This document shows positions 17,566-26,219 of a stretch of DNA of 64,000 bases, one piece after another; position 1 is the stretch's first letter; every line of letters starts with the position of its first letter. The position numbers and the translations under genes are program-made. The DNA is from Brevundimonas naejangsanensis DSM 23858 (GTDB taxonomy: Bacteria > Pseudomonadota > Alphaproteobacteria > Caulobacterales > Caulobacteraceae): positions 868,001-932,000 of the forward strand of contig NZ_ATXN01000002.1 of the NCBI RefSeq assembly GCF_000421705.1, written 5' to 3'. A model generated the notes under the pieces. The model made no database searches and was not told the origin of the DNA. It saw only the letters and a program-made list of their open reading frames with translations.

Positions 17566-17571
17566 AAGGAG
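17566..17571 (+). promoter_or_regulatory. Ribosome binding site that sets a CTG start for rpsU
   Basis: AAGGAG at 17566-17571 is followed by 8 bases and then CTG 17580. The next codons read VQIFVRDNN, the universal S21 N-terminus in this order. No ATG, GTG or TTG is placed correctly. Confidence 0.65.
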
Positions 17572-17579
17572 AGAGACCC

Positions 17580-17813
17580 CTGGTTCAGATTTTTGTCCGC
17601 GACAACAATGTCGATCAGGCGCTGAAAGCCCTGAAGAAAAAGATGCAGCGCGAAGGCAGCTTCCGCGAAATGAAGCGTCACGTTCACTTTGAAAAGCCGT
17701 CGGAAAAGCGCGCTCGCCAAAAGGCTGAAGCCGTCCGTCGCGCCCGCAAGCTGGCCCGCAAGCGCGCTCAGCGCGAAGGCCTGCTGCCGGCCCCGAAGGG
17801 TCGCGGTCGCTAA
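17580..17813 (+). CDS. rpsU: Small ribosomal subunit protein bS21
   Basis: This basic protein of 77 residues reads (M)[20 protein letters not shown] and ends [16 protein letters not shown], an alphaproteobacterial bS21. bS21 sits near the anti-Shine-Dalgarno region of the 30S subunit. The start seems to be CTG 17580: it aligns with the normal N-terminus and has a perfect AAGGAG at 8 bases. The frame stays open upstream to 17277, but nothing there resembles S21. Starting at the internal ATG (MQREG) would remove a conserved part. It is divergent from coq9 and followed by a strong terminator. Confidence 0.93.
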   Translation: MVQIFVRDNNVDQALKALKKKMQREGSFREMKRHVHFEKPSEKRARQKAEAVRRARKLARKRAQREGLLPAPKGRGR

Positions 17814-17836
17814 GACCTGCTGACGCCTGAAAGATC

Positions 17837-17870
17837 AAAGGCCGCCCCGGATCGCCGGGGCGGCCTTTTT
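17837..17870 (+). terminator. Rho-independent terminator after rpsU
   Basis: A 14-bp stem (17837-17850 with 17855-17868) with an ATCG loop runs into TTTTT at 17866-17870. Confidence 0.92.
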
Positions 17871-17925
17871 CTTTGCCTTTCGACAGGCACGTTGCGTAGC
17901 CTGCCTCAGAGAGGAGTGAACGGCT

Positions 17926-18255
17926 ATGACCGATCAGCGCACCCGGGGCCTGCCGCAACGCCTCATGTATGTGGAGAATCGCAACGGCGGCCTGATCGAC
18001 GGCTCCCCGGCCCGCATCGGCTGGGTGTCGTTCTCCAAGACCGGCAAGACCGTCTATTATCGCGGCCGTGAACTCGCCAGCATTGGCGGCTCCGGCATAA
18101 GCGGTAACTTCATGGATGCAGAGACCCGCGAGGAATACTGGGTCTCAGGCGTCAAGAAACGCGGCTCGAACAACCACCCCAAAGAAAGAAGCGTCCGCAC
18201 CGAAATCGATACGGACGCTCTGGACGCCTATCAGTCCTTGCGAGCGGACAGTTAG
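17926..18255 (+). CDS. Conserved hypothetical protein
   Basis: This 109-residue basic protein has no signal peptide or membrane span. It contains LMYVENRNGGLIDGSPARIGWVSFSKTGKTVYYRGREL and GNFMDAETREEYWVSG. The alternating pattern suggests a small beta-barrel or SH3-like fold, but I cannot assign a family. It has GAGAGGAG ahead of the ATG and is monocistronic, with its 3' end converging on the ABC permease gene 20 bases away. No function is offered. Confidence 0.7.
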   Translation: MTDQRTRGLPQRLMYVENRNGGLIDGSPARIGWVSFSKTGKTVYYRGRELASIGGSGISGNFMDAETREEYWVSGVKKRGSNNHPKERSVRTEIDTDALDAYQSLRADS

Positions 18256-18274
18256 GGCGCGCTGTTAAAGAAGA

Positions 18275-19717
18275 TCACCGCCCCGTCACGGCGCCCATAA
18301 AGCTCTTCCAACTCAGCTTCACATCCGACAGGGCGCCGGCGCGGAAGGCGCGGCCCGCCGCCCAGACCATCAGGGCGGCGAACAGGAACATGCCGAGCAG
18401 GCCGCCGATCAGTTCGATCAACGGCGGTCCGCTGGGCGCGCGGGCGGCCATGACGAAGGGGGTGAAGGGCGGGATCAGGCTGATCACCTTCACCACCATC
18501 GCGTCCGGGGTGCGGATGGCCATCTGCATGACCAGGATCGGCACGACCAGCACCATCATGATCGGCCCCATCAGGGTCTGGGCGTCGCGCGGCGTGTCGC
18601 AGAAGGCGCCGATGGCGGCGAACAGCACCGCATACATCAGATAGCCGCCGACCAGGAACAGCAGGAACCAGACGAACAGGCCGTCGGTCAGCAACACCGA
18701 ACCGATGTCGCGCGCCACGTCCGGCACGCTCGCCATCAGGCCGATGGCGCCGATCCCGCCCCATGCGCCCAGCACGGCCAGGGTCAGCAGGGCCACCCCC
18801 AGCACCTTGCCGGTCAGGATCTCAGTCGCCGAGGCCGAGGACAGCAGCACCTCGAGGATCTTGTTCGACTTCTCCTCCATCACGCTGTTCAGCAGGATGG
18901 AGGCGCCGGTGATGATCAACGACCACAGGATAAAGCCCACCGCCATGCCGACGATGACCGGCAGCTTGTCGCGGAACGACACCTCGCCCCCCGACGCGGC
19001 GCGCGGCGAGAAGACCGAGACCTCGGGCCGGAAGCGCTCGGTCTGCGCCACCACCGAAGGGTCGATGCCGCTGGACACGAAGACGCGGCTGCGGTTGGCG
19101 GACTTCAGGGCGTCGCGCACGGCGTCTTCCACGACATCGTCGGTGGCGCGGCCGGTCCAGACGCGTGCGCCGGGCTGGCCGTCCTTTTCGGTCAGGAAGA
19201 CCACGGCGTTCAGACGCTCGCCCTCAGGCGCATCCTTGTCGACATAGCGACGGGCCAGGGCGTCGCGCGCCTCGCCCGGCGCGGCGGCCATCAGTTCAGC
19301 AGGCGCCTCGACCAGCTCAAAGGAGCGCTTGGGCGTCTTGAAGCCCGCGGCGGCGCGCGGCGCCTCCTTCTTCAGCGCCTCAAGCCCGGCGTCGAAACCG
19401 CCCTTCTCGGCGGCCTCGCGCACCCGGTCGCCCCCAGCCGTCCCCGACTCGGGCACGGCGGCCATACGCAGGGCGGCGATATCGGCGCGTCCGCGCTCTG
19501 TCTCCAGCGCCTGACGCACCGCGGCGGCCAGGCCGGACCCGGCCGGGGTCTCGTCGACGATGACGGCTTCGCGCACCGGTTCGGCGTGCTTCATCAGCAT
19601 CGGAACGGCGCCGCCCAGAACGGCGAACAGCGGAAAGGCCAGCAGGGACAACCAGAAGCCGACCGTCTTGGCGTAAGCCAGGAACTCGCGGCGCGCGATC
19701 AGAAGAATGCGGCTCAT
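18275..19717 (-). CDS. ABC transporter permease, NatB/ABC-2 type
   Basis: This 480-residue inner-membrane protein has one span near residues 20-40, a large periplasmic region of about 190 residues, and five to six spans in the C-terminal 230 residues (VGMAVGFILWSLIITGASILL onward). MEEKSNKILEVLLSSASATEILTGK is the conserved cytoplasmic loop of the NatB-type ABC-2 permeases. Export of sodium or a drug-like compound is typical for the family; the substrate here is unknown. Its ATG overlaps the stop of the ATPase gene. Confidence 0.88.
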   Translation of the reverse strand: MSRILLIARREFLAYAKTVGFWLSLLAFPLFAVLGGAVPMLMKHAEPVREAVIVDETPAGSGLAAAVRQALETERGRADIAALRMAAVPESGTAGGDRVREAAEKGGFDAGLEALKKEAPRAAAGFKTPKRSFELVEAPAELMAAAPGEARDALARRYVDKDAPEGERLNAVVFLTEKDGQPGARVWTGRATDDVVEDAVRDALKSANRSRVFVSSGIDPSVVAQTERFRPEVSVFSPRAASGGEVSFRDKLPVIVGMAVGFILWSLIITGASILLNSVMEEKSNKILEVLLSSASATEILTGKVLGVALLTLAVLGAWGGIGAIGLMASVPDVARDIGSVLLTDGLFVWFLLFLVGGYLMYAVLFAAIGAFCDTPRDAQTLMGPIMMVLVVPILVMQMAIRTPDAMVVKVISLIPPFTPFVMAARAPSGPPLIELIGGLLGMFLFAALMVWAAGRAFRAGALSDVKLSWKSFMGAVTGR

Positions 19718-20679
19718 CGCGCGGCCTCCATCTTGTCAGTCTTGGCGACGGACTGATCTTCGTCCGGGTGGTCGCCGGTCAGGGCGATGAAGGCGTCGTG
19801 CAGGGTCGGCTCCTTCATCTGGAAGCGCCGCACGTCCAGTCCGCCCAGGAAGGCGGCGCGTAGGGCGGATTGCGCCTCGGCGCCCGGCGTCAGGCCGACA
19901 CGCAGGGTGCTGACGGCGCCGTCTTCCGCCAGGGTCTCGATGCCGCTGACGCCCGGCAGGGCGGCGACCGCGTTGCGGTCCAGCGCCCCTTCCAGCTCCA
20001 GAAAGCGCGGCGAGGTGGCGCGCGCCTCGTCCACCGTGCCTTCGAACGCCTTGCGCCCTCGGGCCAGCAGCACGACCTTGTCGCACAGGCGCTCTGCGTG
20101 CTGCATGACGTGGGTCGAGAACAGCACCGTCGCCCCATCGGCGGCCAGGGCGCGGATCATGGCTTCCAGCCCCTGCTGGTTCATCGGATCCAGCCCCGAG
20201 AACGGCTCGTCCAGGATCACGAACTCCGGCTGATGCACCACCGAGGCGATCAACTGGACCTTCTGGGCCATCCCCTTGGACAGCTCCTTCATCTTCTTCT
20301 TGCTGGCCTCGCCCAGGCCCATCTGCTCCAGCATCTCGCGGCCGCGACGACGCCCCTCGGGCAGGGGCAGCCCCTTCAGGCCGCCGAAGAAGGCGATAGC
20401 GTCCACCGGCGTCATCTTCTTGTAGAGGCCACGCTCCTCGGGGAGGAAGCCGATCCGGTCGCGCACCTTGCGGCCGTCGTCGGCGCCTAGGATGTCGATG
20501 CGCCCGCTGGTCGCCGGTTGCAGGCCCAGGATCATCCGCAGGGTCGAGGTCTTGCCCGCCCCGTTCGGCCCCAAAAAGCCGCAGATCGAGCCTTTCTCGA
20601 CCTGGAAGCTCAGGTCGGAAACCGCCTGGAAGCCTCCGTACCTCTTGCTGATTCCGTCCAGCGTCAGCGCCGCGACCAT
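19714..20679 (-). CDS. ABC transporter ATP-binding protein, NatA type
   Basis: This ATPase of about 321 residues shows Walker A GPNGAGKTS, an unusual signature ELSKGMAQKVQ in place of LSGGQ, Walker B FVILDEPFSGLD and the H-loop STHVM. The KGMAQK form is typical of the NatA branch with a C-terminal DUF4162-like extension. The start is ATG 20679 (MVAALTLDGISKRYGG). It forms a two-gene unit with the permease through a 4-base overlap and energises that exporter. Confidence 0.92.
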   Translation of the reverse strand: MVAALTLDGISKRYGGFQAVSDLSFQVEKGSICGFLGPNGAGKTSTLRMILGLQPATSGRIDILGADDGRKVRDRIGFLPEERGLYKKMTPVDAIAFFGGLKGLPLPEGRRRGREMLEQMGLGEASKKKMKELSKGMAQKVQLIASVVHQPEFVILDEPFSGLDPMNQQGLEAMIRALAADGATVLFSTHVMQHAERLCDKVVLLARGRKAFEGTVDEARATSPRFLELEGALDRNAVAALPGVSGIETLAEDGAVSTLRVGLTPGAEAQSALRAAFLGGLDVRRFQMKEPTLHDAFIALTGDHPDEDQSVAKTDKMEAAR

Positions 20680-20787
20680 TCGGTTCCCCTGCGATAATTC
20701 GAGGATCGAAGGTAAGGGCGCGAGCCGCCCCGAGTAAAGCAACTTTTACATTACGGTTTGGTCATGATGCCGCGCCGCCTGATGCGG

Positions 20788-21414
20788 TCAGACCGGCGCC
20801 TTCACCCGGATGTCGAAGCTCTGGCCGACGATCTTGGCGGGGTCGACCTGGCCGCCGTTGCGCCGCACCTCGAAATGCAGGTGCGGGCCGGTCGAATAGC
20901 CGGTCGAGCCGACCAGGCCGATGCGCTCGCCCGCCGTCACCGGCTTGCCCGAGTGGACGTCGATGCGGCTGAGGTGTCCGTACAGGCTGGTCATGCCGTT
21001 GGGATGCTGAACCTCGATGAAGTTGCCGTAGCCCCCCGCATCATAGCCCGCGCGCAGAACCTTGCCCTCGGTGGTGGCGAAGACGCTGGTGCCGGTCGGC
21101 GCGGCGATGTCCACGCCCTTGTGCGCCCGCGCCTTGGCCTCGATCGCCAGCTTGCGCAGGCCGAAGGGCGAGTTGATGCGATAGCCTTTCAGCGGCGCCT
21201 CGAAAACGATCTTGCGGGTGACAGGACCGGCGGGTTCGGCCACGGCCTTGACCGGCGGCGCAGTGGGGACGGACACTTCAATGACCTTTTCCGGCGCGCC
21301 GGAGATCATGCCGACGGGCGCCGCCGCCATAGCCAGAACAGCCAGGCCGACCATGGCCCCGGTCTGGCCGAAACGGATCACATGCGGCCGCACGGCCGTG
21401 GGAACTAAACGCAT
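20788..21414 (-). CDS. M23 family peptidase (LytM-type)
   Basis: This 208-residue protein has an N-terminal membrane segment or signal (TGAMVGLAVLAMAAAPVG). The C-terminal M23 domain shows HKGVDIAAPTGTSVFATTEGKV (HxxxD), YGHLSRIDVHSGKPVTAG and TGPHLHFEVRRNG (HxH), so all four zinc ligands are present and the enzyme should be active. Such enzymes cut peptidoglycan cross-bridges in the periplasm. It stands alone; 195 bases to its 5' side hold no gene. Confidence 0.9.
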   Translation of the reverse strand: MRLVPTAVRPHVIRFGQTGAMVGLAVLAMAAAPVGMISGAPEKVIEVSVPTAPPVKAVAEPAGPVTRKIVFEAPLKGYRINSPFGLRKLAIEAKARAHKGVDIAAPTGTSVFATTEGKVLRAGYDAGGYGNFIEVQHPNGMTSLYGHLSRIDVHSGKPVTAGERIGLVGSTGYSTGPHLHFEVRRNGGQVDPAKIVGQSFDIRVKAPV

Positions 21415-21609
21415 ACTCTAACGACTCATTCTGAGCGCTTCGTCAGCGCGGGGAGCCGTCAGAAGGGCGCGCGAAACACGCACGCAGACAGCGAGATGGA
21501 CACTCGCCGACGGCTGGACTTGACTGTCTTTTGCAATTTCACCGGGACATGAATGGGGCGCCCCGAGGGCGACACGGCGTCGCACCTCGGGAACCTGCGT
21601 TTTCCAGCT

Positions 21610-23412
21610 CTACAGCGGCAGACTGAGCTTCACCGCCGCCATATGGCTGTCGGCATGGTCGCCGAAGCGACCCTTGTAGCCGATCGACACCTTCAGCCGC
21701 TCCATGATGGTGCCTTCGATCCCGGCGGCGGCCAGCACCTGCCCGCCGAACGGCAGATCCACGTCGCGGGCCAGAATCTTGGCCGGATTGCCGAGGATGC
21801 CGGTGCGCACCGCGTCGCTGTCGTCGCTCAGGCTGTCGCGATAACCGCCTTCGGCATAGAAGCGCACCCGCTCGGTCCCGCCCTCGGCGCGCAGAGCGAT
21901 CTCGGCCGTCGTCGCCTGCACCGAACGGTCGGCATAGGCGTATTGCGCCGCCGGACCCTGCTCGCTGAAGCCGTCCACGTCGGCCTTGATCCAGGCCACA
22001 GCCGCACGCGGCGACAGGGCGAAGCCGCCCATGTCGAACCACATCCCGCCCTGCAGCCGCGCCCCGGTTGAGACGCCCCGCGTCGAGCCGCTGTGAACGA
22101 TCGGCGCCAGGCTGGTCAGGCGGTTGATGTCGTTGAAGTCGTCCTGAGCCACGCCCGCCGCCGCATTGACGAAGACGTCGCCCGAGCGCCAGCCGCCGTA
22201 GAGGTCCAGCCCGAAGCTGTCGATGTCGGCGCGCAGGGCGCCCGCATCCACATCGGCGTTGCGATAGGATCCGGCCACGCCAAAACGCAGGGTCTCGGTA
22301 CCGGACTCCAGGGCGATGCGCACGCCATAACCGTCGGAGGTCGCCTTGCCGATGGCGCCGCGGGCGTCCGTCTCAGTCTTGTCAGCCAGCGCGCCGACCG
22401 AGATGGAGGTCCCGCTCTCCCACGCCTCACGCCCCGACAGGGCCGCGGTCGATCCGTCCAGCGCGTCCTCGCGATGCCGCCACGCCGTCTCGCCCAGCAC
22501 GGCCGTCTGGCTGCCCAGGTCGCCGTAGTAGAGGTAGTCGTTGCTCAGACGTGCGATCACCTCATGCCCCTTGGCCGTCGGGTGCACCCCGTCGAAATAG
22601 AAGTAGTCGTCCGGGTTGGAGCACAGGGTCACGCCGTTGAAGCAGGCCTGCGTCACGTTCGACACGCCGAAGGCGCTGGGGTTGGCGGCCACCACGTCGC
22701 CGACCTTGAACAGATCCATCAGGATAATGTTGGTCCCCGGCCGCGCCGCCGCCGTCGCGTTCAACCCGGTCAGCAGGGCGCCGTTGAAGGTGGTGACGGC
22801 GAAGTCGGCCAGCGGCGCGGCGGGCGTACCGCGAAACTGCGGCGTGATGCTCAGTTTGGGCAGGTTTGTGACCAATACGGTCCCCGCTCCGGCCTGGGCT
22901 ATCCCGTTGACGATGAAGTTGATGTCCGCCGCCGCGCTGAGGGCTACGGGCGTGATGGCGCCGGTCGGATTGGTCGAGGCCCCGGCTGTGGGCAGACCCT
23001 GGAAAATGTTGTTCGCCCCGCCCAGGACGCTGACCAGATCGTTCGCGCCGAAGGTTCCGCCGCGCTGCTGATACTGGGCCAGTTGCACACGCATCCCCAG
23101 CGGCATGGCCTCGGCGTCGGTGCGCGCCCCGCCGAAGGCATAGTTGATGCTGCCCGTCACCGGCCCCATGAAGTTGGCGGCGTCAAAGCCCAGCCGCTCG
23201 GTAAACACCGGCCCGTTGGAGAATCGCCCGGCGCCATAGGGAGGCGAGGCCGGGGTCGATCCGCCCGTCGCCAGATACAGGTTGCCGTTGTCCGACAGGC
23301 TGTCGCCGAACACCACCAGACGGTTGTAGCTCTGGGCCGAGGCGGCCCCGGCGACAGACACGGCGGCCAGGCTCAGGGCGGCCAGCGCCGCTCCGCGAAG
23401 AAGACGAGACAT
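21610..23412 (-). CDS. Autotransporter esterase with GDSL passenger domain
   Basis: This 600-residue protein has a signal peptide to ASAQ. A GDSL hydrolase passenger (residues about 28-300) shows block I VVFGDSLSDNGNLYL, block III GANDLVS/GGANNIF and block V FDGVHPTAKGHEV, giving a full Ser-Asp-His triad. An autotransporter beta-barrel covers residues about 330-600. The plan is that of EstA-type outer-membrane esterases acting on lipids or acyl esters at the cell surface. The last residue is Leu (KLSLPL) rather than the usual Phe or Trp. The gene is monocistronic. Confidence 0.88.
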   Translation of the reverse strand: MSRLLRGAALAALSLAAVSVAGAASAQSYNRLVVFGDSLSDNGNLYLATGGSTPASPPYGAGRFSNGPVFTERLGFDAANFMGPVTGSINYAFGGARTDAEAMPLGMRVQLAQYQQRGGTFGANDLVSVLGGANNIFQGLPTAGASTNPTGAITPVALSAAADINFIVNGIAQAGAGTVLVTNLPKLSITPQFRGTPAAPLADFAVTTFNGALLTGLNATAAARPGTNIILMDLFKVGDVVAANPSAFGVSNVTQACFNGVTLCSNPDDYFYFDGVHPTAKGHEVIARLSNDYLYYGDLGSQTAVLGETAWRHREDALDGSTAALSGREAWESGTSISVGALADKTETDARGAIGKATSDGYGVRIALESGTETLRFGVAGSYRNADVDAGALRADIDSFGLDLYGGWRSGDVFVNAAAGVAQDDFNDINRLTSLAPIVHSGSTRGVSTGARLQGGMWFDMGGFALSPRAAVAWIKADVDGFSEQGPAAQYAYADRSVQATTAEIALRAEGGTERVRFYAEGGYRDSLSDDSDAVRTGILGNPAKILARDVDLPFGGQVLAAAGIEGTIMERLKVSIGYKGRFGDHADSHMAAVKLSLPL

Positions 23413-23511
23413 CCTATTCCCTCCGATCGACCGTCAGTATGCGGTCGTTAAACGGCACTCTGCGCCGCTTTTCACAGGACGCAAGATGCCCCTGGGGAAG
23501 GTAATCGGCGA

Positions 23512-25401
23512 TCAGTGCAGGCGCCGGAAGCGGATCGTGCCCGGAAGCTGCTTCAGCGCCGTCAGCGCTTCGCGGTCATAGTCGCGGTCCACGTCGGTGA
23601 TGACATAGCCGGTGCGCTCGTCCGTCTTCAGGTGCTGGCCCAGAATGTTGAGCCCCGCATCGGACAGGGCGCGGTTCAGTTCGGCGAGCACGCCCGGCTG
23701 GTTGCGGTGGATGTGCAGCAGACGGTGCGCGCGCGTCACCTCAGCCAGCTGCACGTTCGGCAGGTTGACGCAGAAGGTGGTGTCGCCCCGGTTCAGATAG
23801 CCCAGCAGACGCTCGGCCGCGAACTCGGCGATGGCTTCCTGCGCCTCCTCGGTCGAGCCGCCGATGTGCGGGGTCAGGATGGTCTTGTCCAGACCGACCA
23901 GCGGGCTGTCGAACGGGTCGGCGTTGGTGCGCGGCTCTTCTGGGAAGACGTCGACCGCCGCTCCGCCCAGACGGCCGGACTTCAGCGCCGCCGCCATCGC
24001 GTCCACATCGACCACATGGCCGCGCGACAGGTTCAGGAACAGGGCGCCCGGCTTCATCTTGGCGAATTGGTCGGCGCCGATGATGGCGGTGTTGTCCTTG
24101 CGGCCGTCGACGTGCATCGTCACCACATCCGCCTCGGCCAGCAGGGCGTCCAGCGAGCGCATCCGCCGGGCGTTGCCCAGCGCCAGCCGCTCGGACAGGT
24201 CGTAAAACAGCACTCTCATGCCCAGGTTCTCGGCCAGCACCGAAAGCTGGCTGCCGATGGCGCCGTAGCCGACGATGCCCAGCGTCTTGCCGCGCACTTC
24301 GCGCGACCCGGTCGCCGACTTGTTCCACCTGCCCTTGTGCATCTCGCGCGACTTGTCCGCCACGTCGCGCATCAGGACGATCATCATGCCGATGGCCAGT
24401 TCGACCACCGAGCGGGTGTTGGAATAGGGAGCATTGAAGACCGCCACGCCCTTGTCCGCCGCCGCATCCAGATCGACCTGATTGGTGCCGATGCAGAAGG
24501 CCGCCACGGCCATCAGCCGGTCCGCCGCGTCCAGCACCCTGCGGCTGACGTTGGTCTTGGAGCGGATGCCCAGAACGTGCACGCCCTTGATCGCCTCGAT
24601 CAGGTCGTCCTCGTCCAGCGCGCCCTTCATCGTCTCGACAGTATAGCCCGCCTCCTCCAGCCGCTCGACGGCGGCGGGGTGGACGTTCTCCAGCAGCAGC
24701 ATACGGATGCGGTTGCGCGGATAGGACCAGCGCCCGGCCACGCCCTCGGCGTAGAGCACCTCGTCCAGCGAGGCGGCGACGGCGTCGGCGGCCTCGACCA
24801 CCTTGGGACGGCTGACGATCTCGGTGAAGGCGTAGAAGCGGTCGGCCGCGCCGTTAAGCTTGACCTCGGCGTCGGTCCAGCCGTCGCCGACCATGACCAC
24901 GGGGCCTTCAAGGTTCAGAGCGCGGATGACCTCGGGCTTGCCGTTCTCGCGCGACAGGGGGTTGGCCGTGTCCACGCCCGTGACGCGGCCTTCGTCATCA
25001 TAGATCAGGTCGTTGGCCAGGACATGGTCGGCCGCCAGACCCAGCCGCTCGGCCAGGGGCGCGATCACCTCGCGAAAACCGCCGGACAGGATGTAGATGC
25101 GCTCGGCGTTGCGCTGGAAGAAGTCGACGTTGCGGCGGATGGAGACGGTCGCCTCGTCCAGAATCCGGTCGGTCAGGGCCTCGACATGTTCACGGCGCAG
25201 CGCCAACAGATCCAGTCGCTGCTTCAACGCCTCGCCGAAACCGATGCGGCCGTTCATGGCGTCGTCGGTCAGGGCGGCGATCCGGGCCTTGCGCTCGGCG
25301 GCGTCCGGGGCGTCCTTGAGCGCGAGGTCGGCCAGAGCCTCCAGCGTCTCGATGCGAACCAGGGTGGAATCGAAGTCGAAGATGAAGACAGGCGAGATCA
25401 T
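23512..25401 (-). CDS. Fused phosphoserine phosphatase (SerB) and phosphoglycerate dehydrogenase (SerA) with ACT domain
   Basis: This 629-residue protein joins two serine-pathway enzymes. Residues 1 to about 215 form a HAD phosphatase: motif I FDFDSTLV, motif II ILSGGF, motif III VVMVGDGWTDAEVKL. Residues about 230-540 are phosphoglycerate dehydrogenase: GTNQVDLDAA, NAD site LGIVGYGAIGSQLSVLAE, LNLSRGHVVD, catalytic TPHIGGSTEEAQ. The last 80 residues (HIHRNQPGVLAELNRALSDAG) form an ACT domain that usually binds serine. The frame is continuous and the joint clean. It would catalyse steps one and three; SerC is not in this window. Residues needed for both activities are visible. Confidence 0.92.
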   Translation of the reverse strand: MISPVFIFDFDSTLVRIETLEALADLALKDAPDAAERKARIAALTDDAMNGRIGFGEALKQRLDLLALRREHVEALTDRILDEATVSIRRNVDFFQRNAERIYILSGGFREVIAPLAERLGLAADHVLANDLIYDDEGRVTGVDTANPLSRENGKPEVIRALNLEGPVVMVGDGWTDAEVKLNGAADRFYAFTEIVSRPKVVEAADAVAASLDEVLYAEGVAGRWSYPRNRIRMLLLENVHPAAVERLEEAGYTVETMKGALDEDDLIEAIKGVHVLGIRSKTNVSRRVLDAADRLMAVAAFCIGTNQVDLDAAADKGVAVFNAPYSNTRSVVELAIGMMIVLMRDVADKSREMHKGRWNKSATGSREVRGKTLGIVGYGAIGSQLSVLAENLGMRVLFYDLSERLALGNARRMRSLDALLAEADVVTMHVDGRKDNTAIIGADQFAKMKPGALFLNLSRGHVVDVDAMAAALKSGRLGGAAVDVFPEEPRTNADPFDSPLVGLDKTILTPHIGGSTEEAQEAIAEFAAERLLGYLNRGDTTFCVNLPNVQLAEVTRAHRLLHIHRNQPGVLAELNRALSDAGLNILGQHLKTDERTGYVITDVDRDYDREALTALKQLPGTIRFRRLH

Positions 25402-25440
25402 GCGCGGGCTCTAGCCCCTCTTCGCACACGCAGCAATAAA

Positions 25441-25462
25441 AAGGGGCGTCGAAACGCCCCTT
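25441..25462. terminator. Hairpin between the SerB-SerA gene and the next gene
   Basis: An AAGGGGCG/CGCCCCTT 8-bp stem with a 6-base loop is preceded by AATAAA on the plus strand. It lies upstream of the fusion gene and 3' of the minus-strand gene 25514-26029, which it probably terminates. Confidence 0.65.
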
Positions 25463-25513
25463 TCCGCATGATTTTTCCATCCGAGGATGAAAACCCGCTC
25501 GGCGACCGCCGTT

Positions 25514-26029
25514 TTAACCCCGTCGACGGCTTTCCAGCGCCGCCGCGCCGATCAGAGCGGCGATGGTCGCCACGGCCAGAAGGGCGCCGCCCTCCTTGGC
25601 GTGATCGCGGGCGAAGTCGCCGGCGTCCTCGGCGTAGCGACGCGCCTGCTTGGTGTAGCGGCGCATCGGGCGACGAGATTTCTTCTTGGCGCGGCGATAC
25701 CAGGCGTCGGCGCGATCACGAGCGTCCTCGCTGAAGCGGCCGACGCGTTCGCCCGCATGGTCGCCGAAATCGGCGGCGCGCTGGCCCAGGTCATCAGCGC
25801 TGTCACGGACGCCGCGCGCGATGTCGTCGAAGCGGTGGCGCAGGGCCTCGGCGTCGAACCAGCCGCGCGGATCCATGCGCGTCTTGATCCGCTCATAGCG
25901 GGTCGGGCCCGTCCGCTGGTTCAGCAGAATGGTCGCCAGCCCCACGCCCGCCAGCACGGCGACGACGCCCGCCACGATACCGGGATGTTTGCGGACCTCG
26001 TCCACGACGTTGAACTCAGGATCCATCAT
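25514..26029 (-). CDS. Hypothetical membrane protein with charged helical centre
   Basis: This 171-residue protein has a hydrophobic segment at about 18-36 (IVAGVVAVLAGVGLATILL), a long Arg/Asp-rich helical stretch (RHRFDDIARGVRDSADDLGQRA...), and a second hydrophobic segment at about 147-164 (GALLAVATIAALIGAAAL) with a basic tail. The pattern recalls YtxH/DUF883-like stress proteins that sit at membranes, but I cannot assign a family. Stops and flanks support a real gene. Confidence 0.65.
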   Translation of the reverse strand: MMDPEFNVVDEVRKHPGIVAGVVAVLAGVGLATILLNQRTGPTRYERIKTRMDPRGWFDAEALRHRFDDIARGVRDSADDLGQRAADFGDHAGERVGRFSEDARDRADAWYRRAKKKSRRPMRRYTKQARRYAEDAGDFARDHAKEGGALLAVATIAALIGAAALESRRRG

Positions 26030-26219
26030 GTCTGACCTCTTGCATTAGAAAACGGGTTTTCAGCTAAGGGAGCGAGCTTCAGCACAAAGAGTTCCCCGGT
26101 TGCGGTCAAGCTTGTCGAACAGAGCGCGGTCGTGGCGCAGGCGACACGCCCTGCCCTTACCAAGCGGCCGTCGGCTCCCTATGTTGCGCCGCTTCCGACA
26201 GTTTTCAGGATTTCACGCC

